Positions 15,274-18,209 of a DNA stretch of 18,209 bases are shown here, one piece after another. Location: NCBI GenBank assembly GCA_040005635.1, contig JBDTYM010000078.1, forward strand, positions 1-18,209, in the 5' to 3' direction. Both the position numbers and the translations under genes were made by a program. Source of the DNA: Dokdonella_A sp040005635. Lineage in GTDB: Bacteria > Pseudomonadota > Gammaproteobacteria > Xanthomonadales > Rhodanobacteraceae. Positions within the stretch are counted from its first letter, which is position 1; each line of letters begins with the position of its first letter. A model generated the notes under the pieces. It saw nothing but the letters and a program-made list of their open reading frames with translations. It did not search any database and had not been told where the DNA came from.

Positions 15274-15924
15274 ATGAGCGATCACCCGAGGCGGGCTTCC
15301 GCCGCTACACCGCCCGCCGCATGGACATTCTTCCGCCAATGGTTGAGGAATCCCCGCGCGATGGCGGCGTTTTCGCCCTCCGGTCGGCAGCTCACGCGCC
15401 AGATGGTGGGGCAACTTCCTTCTGGAACCCGACGCGTCATCGAACTCGGTGGCGGCACCGGCGTGTTCACCCAGGCAATGCTGGAGCTTGGCATTGCGCC
15501 GCACGAATTGATGGTGCTCGAGCTCAACGGCGAGCTCGCCGAGTTTCTGCGCCAGCGCTTCCCCGACGCGCGCGTGGTCAATGGCGACGCCTGCGATCTC
15601 GCCGAGATCGTCAAGACAGCCCGCTTTGATAGCGGTAACGGTGTCGATGCGGTGGTCAGTGGCCTCGGTTTCCTGGCCATGCCGCGCTCCCTGCAGCAAT
15701 CGATCCTGCAGGCGGTGTTTTCCGTGCTGGGGCCGGATCGGCCATTGATCCAGTTCACCTACGGTCCTTCAAACCCGCTGCCGCGTGACCTGCTGAGTGA
15801 GTTGGGGCTATCGGTGCGGCGTGCCGGATTCGCCTGGATGAACGTTCCGCCGGCAACGGTTTACGTCTATACGCGCAGCCGTTCGACGCCGATCCGCGCT
15901 GTGCGCGCCGGCGAGTCGCGCTGA
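15274..15924 (+). CDS. PmtA-like phospholipid N-methyltransferase
   Basis: This is a SAM-dependent methyltransferase of about 216 residues, class I fold. The N-terminal FFRQWLRNPRAMAAFSPSGRQL segment and the ELGGGTGVFTQAML motif I match the Rhodobacter-type phospholipid N-methyltransferases (COG3963). So does the closing GFAWMNVPPATVYVYTR region. Those enzymes methylate phosphatidylethanolamine toward phosphatidylcholine at the inner membrane. Further support is the LELNGELAEFL acidic loop and the NGDACDL motif. No membrane segment is seen, and these enzymes bind membranes peripherally. The start is uncertain: ATG 15274 (used here), ATG 15262 or GTG 15220. None has a strong ribosome site, but a possible -10 at 15238-15243 disfavours the GTG. 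An rRNA-adenine-methylase-like enzyme would be the main alternative, but the C-terminus fits PmtA better. Confidence 0.8.
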   Translation: MSDHPRRASAATPPAAWTFFRQWLRNPRAMAAFSPSGRQLTRQMVGQLPSGTRRVIELGGGTGVFTQAMLELGIAPHELMVLELNGELAEFLRQRFPDARVVNGDACDLAEIVKTARFDSGNGVDAVVSGLGFLAMPRSLQQSILQAVFSVLGPDRPLIQFTYGPSNPLPRDLLSELGLSVRRAGFAWMNVPPATVYVYTRSRSTPIRAVRAGESR

Positions 15925-15925
15925 C

Positions 15926-15950
15926 GCAACGCAAGGCAAGGCCGCGTTGC
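15926..15950 (+). repeat. Inverted repeat in the phaE upstream region
   Basis: GCAACGC (15926-15932) and GCGTTGC (15944-15950) are perfect 7-bp arms around an 11-nt centre, starting two bases after the stop codon of the methyltransferase gene. No T-run follows. It could be a weak or factor-dependent terminator, or an operator for the pha genes that begin 69 nt later. Confidence 0.45.
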
Positions 15951-16018
15951 CATGTCAGAGTCGCGGTCGTGCACTATCATGCCCGTCCCGCACAGGCATT
16001 CCAGGCTGGAGGTCGCTC

Positions 16019-17365
16019 ATGGGTCAGTCGCCCAATCCCGATTGGATGAATCAGTGGCAGGACCTCTCGCGCAACTATCTCAATGCCTGGCAAACCATGT
16101 CGCGCAACAACTCGCCGATGCCGGGCGCCGCGGCGCCGCCCTGGCACGAAGGCTTCGAGCAGTGGTCGCGCCTGTTCACGTCCGGCGGTGGTGCGCAGAA
16201 CGAGACGATTGATCGCGTCATCGACAGTGCGAAGGGCTATGCCGCGTTCATGCAGTCGCTGCTAGGGGCGGCCGGCAACGGCGGTGGCATGCCGCCGTGG
16301 AGCGACATGCTCCGCCCCGGTTTCGGTATTCCCGGGGCCGACGCGGCATCATTCGAGCATCCGATGCTGCGTGCGTTCCGGGAAATGCAGGGACAGGCCG
16401 GCAACGGATTCGGCAATGGATTCGCGCAGGCGTTTGGTGCGCTGAATTCGCTGCGTGCCCCGGCGGCGATGCCGTCGGCTGATCTGGGCGAAATGAAAGC
16501 CTGGCTCAACCTGCCGGCATTCGGCCTGATGCGCGAGCACCAGGAGCATTACCAGAAAACGGCGGTCGCCTGGGTTGAATACCAGGAGCAGATGGGCCGC
16601 TACAACGCACTGATGCTGAGGGCGAGCCAGCGCGGTTTCGAGTTGTTTGAAGGCAAGCTCAGCGAGCGCGAGCAGCCCGGACGCCAGATCGATTCGCTGC
16701 GCGCGCTGTATGACCTTTGGGTCGATGCGGCGGAGGAGGGCTACGCCGAGATCGCACTGTCGCAGGAATTCCGCGAAGTCTACGGCGCGATGGTCAATGC
16801 GCAGATGCGTGTGCGATCGCAGATCCAGCAGGAAGTCGAGCGCGTCGCGGTCGATCTCGGCATGCCGACACGCAGCGAGATCAATAGTATCGGCGAGCGT
16901 CTGCAGGCGCTGCGTCGCGAAATGCGCCAGCGTGGCGGCGACGCGGTCAACAAGGGGTTGGCGCGCGAAGTAGCCAGCCTGCGCAACGAGCTGGCTGCGT
17001 TGAAGGCATCGGTCGGCAGGGAAGTCCGCGTACCGCCGCGCGCTGTCGAGGCGAAAGCGCGACCGCCGCTGAAGCCGAAGGTTGGCTCGAAGCCGAAGGT
17101 CGAATCGAAGCCGAAGCCGGCAACGGCCGCCAGCGTCGTTGCGCTGGAGCCGACGGCCGCGACCGCCGTAACGACGCGCAGGAAACCGCGCAAGGCGCAG
17201 CGCGCGCGCAGAGCCGAACGCGCGGTCGCCGCCACGGCCGCGGGCACGTTCGCTTCGCGCATCGCGAAGTTCGCGGATGCCTCGCTGGTCGCTCCGCGTC
17301 CGCATGCGCTGCGCAAGGACAAGAAAAAGCAGGTCAAGGCCGCCAAGGCGAAGAAGAAGCGCTGA
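16019..17365 (+). CDS. phaE: Class III PHA synthase subunit PhaE with basic C-terminal tail
   Basis: This 448-residue protein starts at the ATG at 16019 (GGAGG 6 nt upstream). A frame from a TTG at 15947 is possible but adds a non-PhaE-like leader. Residues 1-330 match PhaE, the non-catalytic subunit that forms the active polyhydroxyalkanoate synthase with PhaC. The N-terminus (PDWMNQWQDLSRNYLNAWQ) and the central EHYQKTAVAWVEYQEQMGRYN and SLRALYDLWVDAAEEGYAEI segments are typical. A helical, coiled-coil-like part follows (about 270-335). Residues 338-448 form an unusual Lys/Arg/Ala/Pro-rich tail with KPK repeats, ending KAAKAKKKR. It holds about 32 basic against 6 acidic residues. This resembles the histone H1-like tail of the phasin PhaF and explains the excess over the roughly 360 residues of typical PhaE. 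The gene lies 20 nt upstream of phaC. Confidence 0.93.
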   Translation: MGQSPNPDWMNQWQDLSRNYLNAWQTMSRNNSPMPGAAAPPWHEGFEQWSRLFTSGGGAQNETIDRVIDSAKGYAAFMQSLLGAAGNGGGMPPWSDMLRPGFGIPGADAASFEHPMLRAFREMQGQAGNGFGNGFAQAFGALNSLRAPAAMPSADLGEMKAWLNLPAFGLMREHQEHYQKTAVAWVEYQEQMGRYNALMLRASQRGFELFEGKLSEREQPGRQIDSLRALYDLWVDAAEEGYAEIALSQEFREVYGAMVNAQMRVRSQIQQEVERVAVDLGMPTRSEINSIGERLQALRREMRQRGGDAVNKGLAREVASLRNELAALKASVGREVRVPPRAVEAKARPPLKPKVGSKPKVESKPKPATAASVVALEPTAATAVTTRRKPRKAQRARRAERAVAATAAGTFASRIAKFADASLVAPRPHALRKDKKKQVKAAKAKKKR

Positions 17366-17385
17366 GCGCATAGGGAGTACGCGAC

Positions 17386-18209
17386 ATGGGCCCGATCAAG
17401 ATCGAACCGGCGAAGGCATTCGAGGAAGTGCTGACGATGCAGCGCAAACTCGCTGCCGCGCTGAAGACCCTGCGCGAGGTCGACGATGTCGACTTCGGCG
17501 TGACCGACAAGGAGGAGGTCTATCGCGAGGACAAGCTGGTCGTCTATCGTTTCAAGGGCGAGCGCCCGCCAACCGCAAAAGTACCGATCCTGATCGTCTA
17601 TGCGCTGGTCAACCGGCCCTACATGGTCGACTTGCAGGACGACCGCTCACTCGTCAAGAACCTGCTTGCACAGGGCGAGGATGTTTACCTGATCGATTGG
17701 GGCTATCCGGATCGCGCCGATCGTTGGCTGACCCTCGACGACTACATCAACGGCTACATCGCGCGATCGGTCGATGCGGTGGCCGATCGCGCCGGCGTCG
17801 ACAAGATCAACCTGCTCGGCATCTGTCAGGGCGGCGCGTTTTCGCTGTGCTTCGCCGCGATGCACCCGGACAAGGTCAGAAACCTGATCACGATGGTCAC
17901 GCCGGTCGATTTCCACACGCCGGAGAACATGCTGTCGAACTGGACGCGCCAGCTGGATGTCGATCTTTTCGTCGATACGCTCGGCAATGTGCCGGCGGAC
18001 CTGATGAATCTTTGCTACCTGATGCTGAAGCCGGTGCGCCTGAACCAGCAGAAATACATCGGCCTGGTCGACATTCTCGACGACAAGGTCGAGATGGAAA
18101 ACTTCCTGCGCATGGAAAAGTGGATCTTCGATTCGCCCGACCAGGCCGGCGAGGCGTTCCGCCAGTTCATCAAGGATTTCTACCAGGGCAACAAGCTGGT
18201 CAAGGGCGG
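17386..18209 (+). CDS. phaC: Class III PHA synthase catalytic subunit PhaC, 3' end outside window
   Basis: The frame opens at the ATG at 17386, with AGGGAG 8 nt upstream, and runs off the edge after 274 codons. Family members have about 355 residues, so some 80 are missing. The sequence matches class III PhaC: VPILIVYALVNRPYMVDLQ (67-85), GEDVYLIDWGYP, the lipase-like box GICQGG with nucleophile C147, and the following LITMVTPVDFHTPENMLSNW. In A. vinosum the nucleophile is Cys149, with Asp302 and His331. The matching Asp and His lie outside the window. PhaC polymerises 3-hydroxyacyl-CoA (mainly 3-hydroxybutyryl-CoA for class III) into granules in the cytoplasm, and needs PhaE for activity. 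The gene order phaE-phaC and the short spacing indicate one operon. Confidence 0.96.
   Translation, partial: MGPIKIEPAKAFEEVLTMQRKLAAALKTLREVDDVDFGVTDKEEVYREDKLVVYRFKGERPPTAKVPILIVYALVNRPYMVDLQDDRSLVKNLLAQGEDVYLIDWGYPDRADRWLTLDDYINGYIARSVDAVADRAGVDKINLLGICQGGAFSLCFAAMHPDKVRNLITMVTPVDFHTPENMLSNWTRQLDVDLFVDTLGNVPADLMNLCYLMLKPVRLNQQKYIGLVDILDDKVEMENFLRMEKWIFDSPDQAGEAFRQFIKDFYQGNKLVKG

Noticed and set aside
17030..17365. Frameshift as the source of the PhaE basic tail
   Set aside because: The tail keeps the same frame and high-GC codon pattern up to a stop placed 20 nt before the phaC start, and has Ala/Lys/Pro repeats typical of real histone-like tails.
16349..17371. 340-codon minus-strand open frame opposite phaE
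   Set aside because: It is antisense to PhaE, and its Leu/Arg-rich translation is the complement of the PhaE codons.

Overview
This window is high-GC, gene-dense, all-chromosomal-looking bacterial DNA. The fused 23S rRNA methyltransferase RlmKL is a gammaproteobacterial arrangement. Together with the DUF2007-type small protein, the AmpD and TesB types and the GC-rich codon use, it suggests a member of the Lysobacterales (Xanthomonadales, perhaps Rhodanobacteraceae-like). This placement is an inference from gene content only. I see no tRNA, rRNA, CRISPR array, insertion sequence or phage gene.

Layout. (1) Nucleotides 2-2710 (+) hold the 3' part of a large secreted-type mannosidase gene. The end of a GH47 alpha-mannosidase domain runs straight into a complete GH92 alpha-mannosidase domain. 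(2) Nucleotides 2741-9441 (-) hold a signalling block. In transcription order it encodes a secreted protein of unknown function, an FHA-GAF protein, a membrane Ser/Thr kinase with TolB-like and TPR regions, a soluble histidine kinase and a NarL-type response regulator. Three of the four junctions are stop/start overlaps (4, 11 and 4 nt), and one is a 105-nt gap. This is the most system-like part of the window: phospho-Thr reader, Ser/Thr kinase, His kinase and transcription factor sit in one block. (3) Nucleotides 9442-9823 are non-coding. (4) Nucleotides 9824-11720 (-) hold ampD, then tesB and a small tail-anchored DUF2007-like protein. (5) Nucleotides 11813-14516 (+) hold a small alpha/beta hydrolase and rlmKL, one nucleotide apart. 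They are divergent from ampD across a 92-bp gap with a symmetrical extended -10-like sequence. (6) Nucleotides 14611-15069 (+) encode a secreted Gly/Tyr-rich protein followed by two strong hairpins, the second a textbook intrinsic terminator. (7) Nucleotides 15274-15924 (+) encode a PmtA-like phospholipid N-methyltransferase. (8) Nucleotides 16019-18209 (+) hold the class III polyhydroxyalkanoate synthase operon phaE-phaC, with phaC running off the right edge.

The most notable observations are the kinase block, the PhaE subunit carrying an unusual basic Lys/Ala/Pro-rich histone-like tail of about 110 residues, and the GH47-GH92 fusion. The PhaE tail suggests that the synthase complex itself may contact DNA, a job given to the phasin PhaF in pseudomonads.
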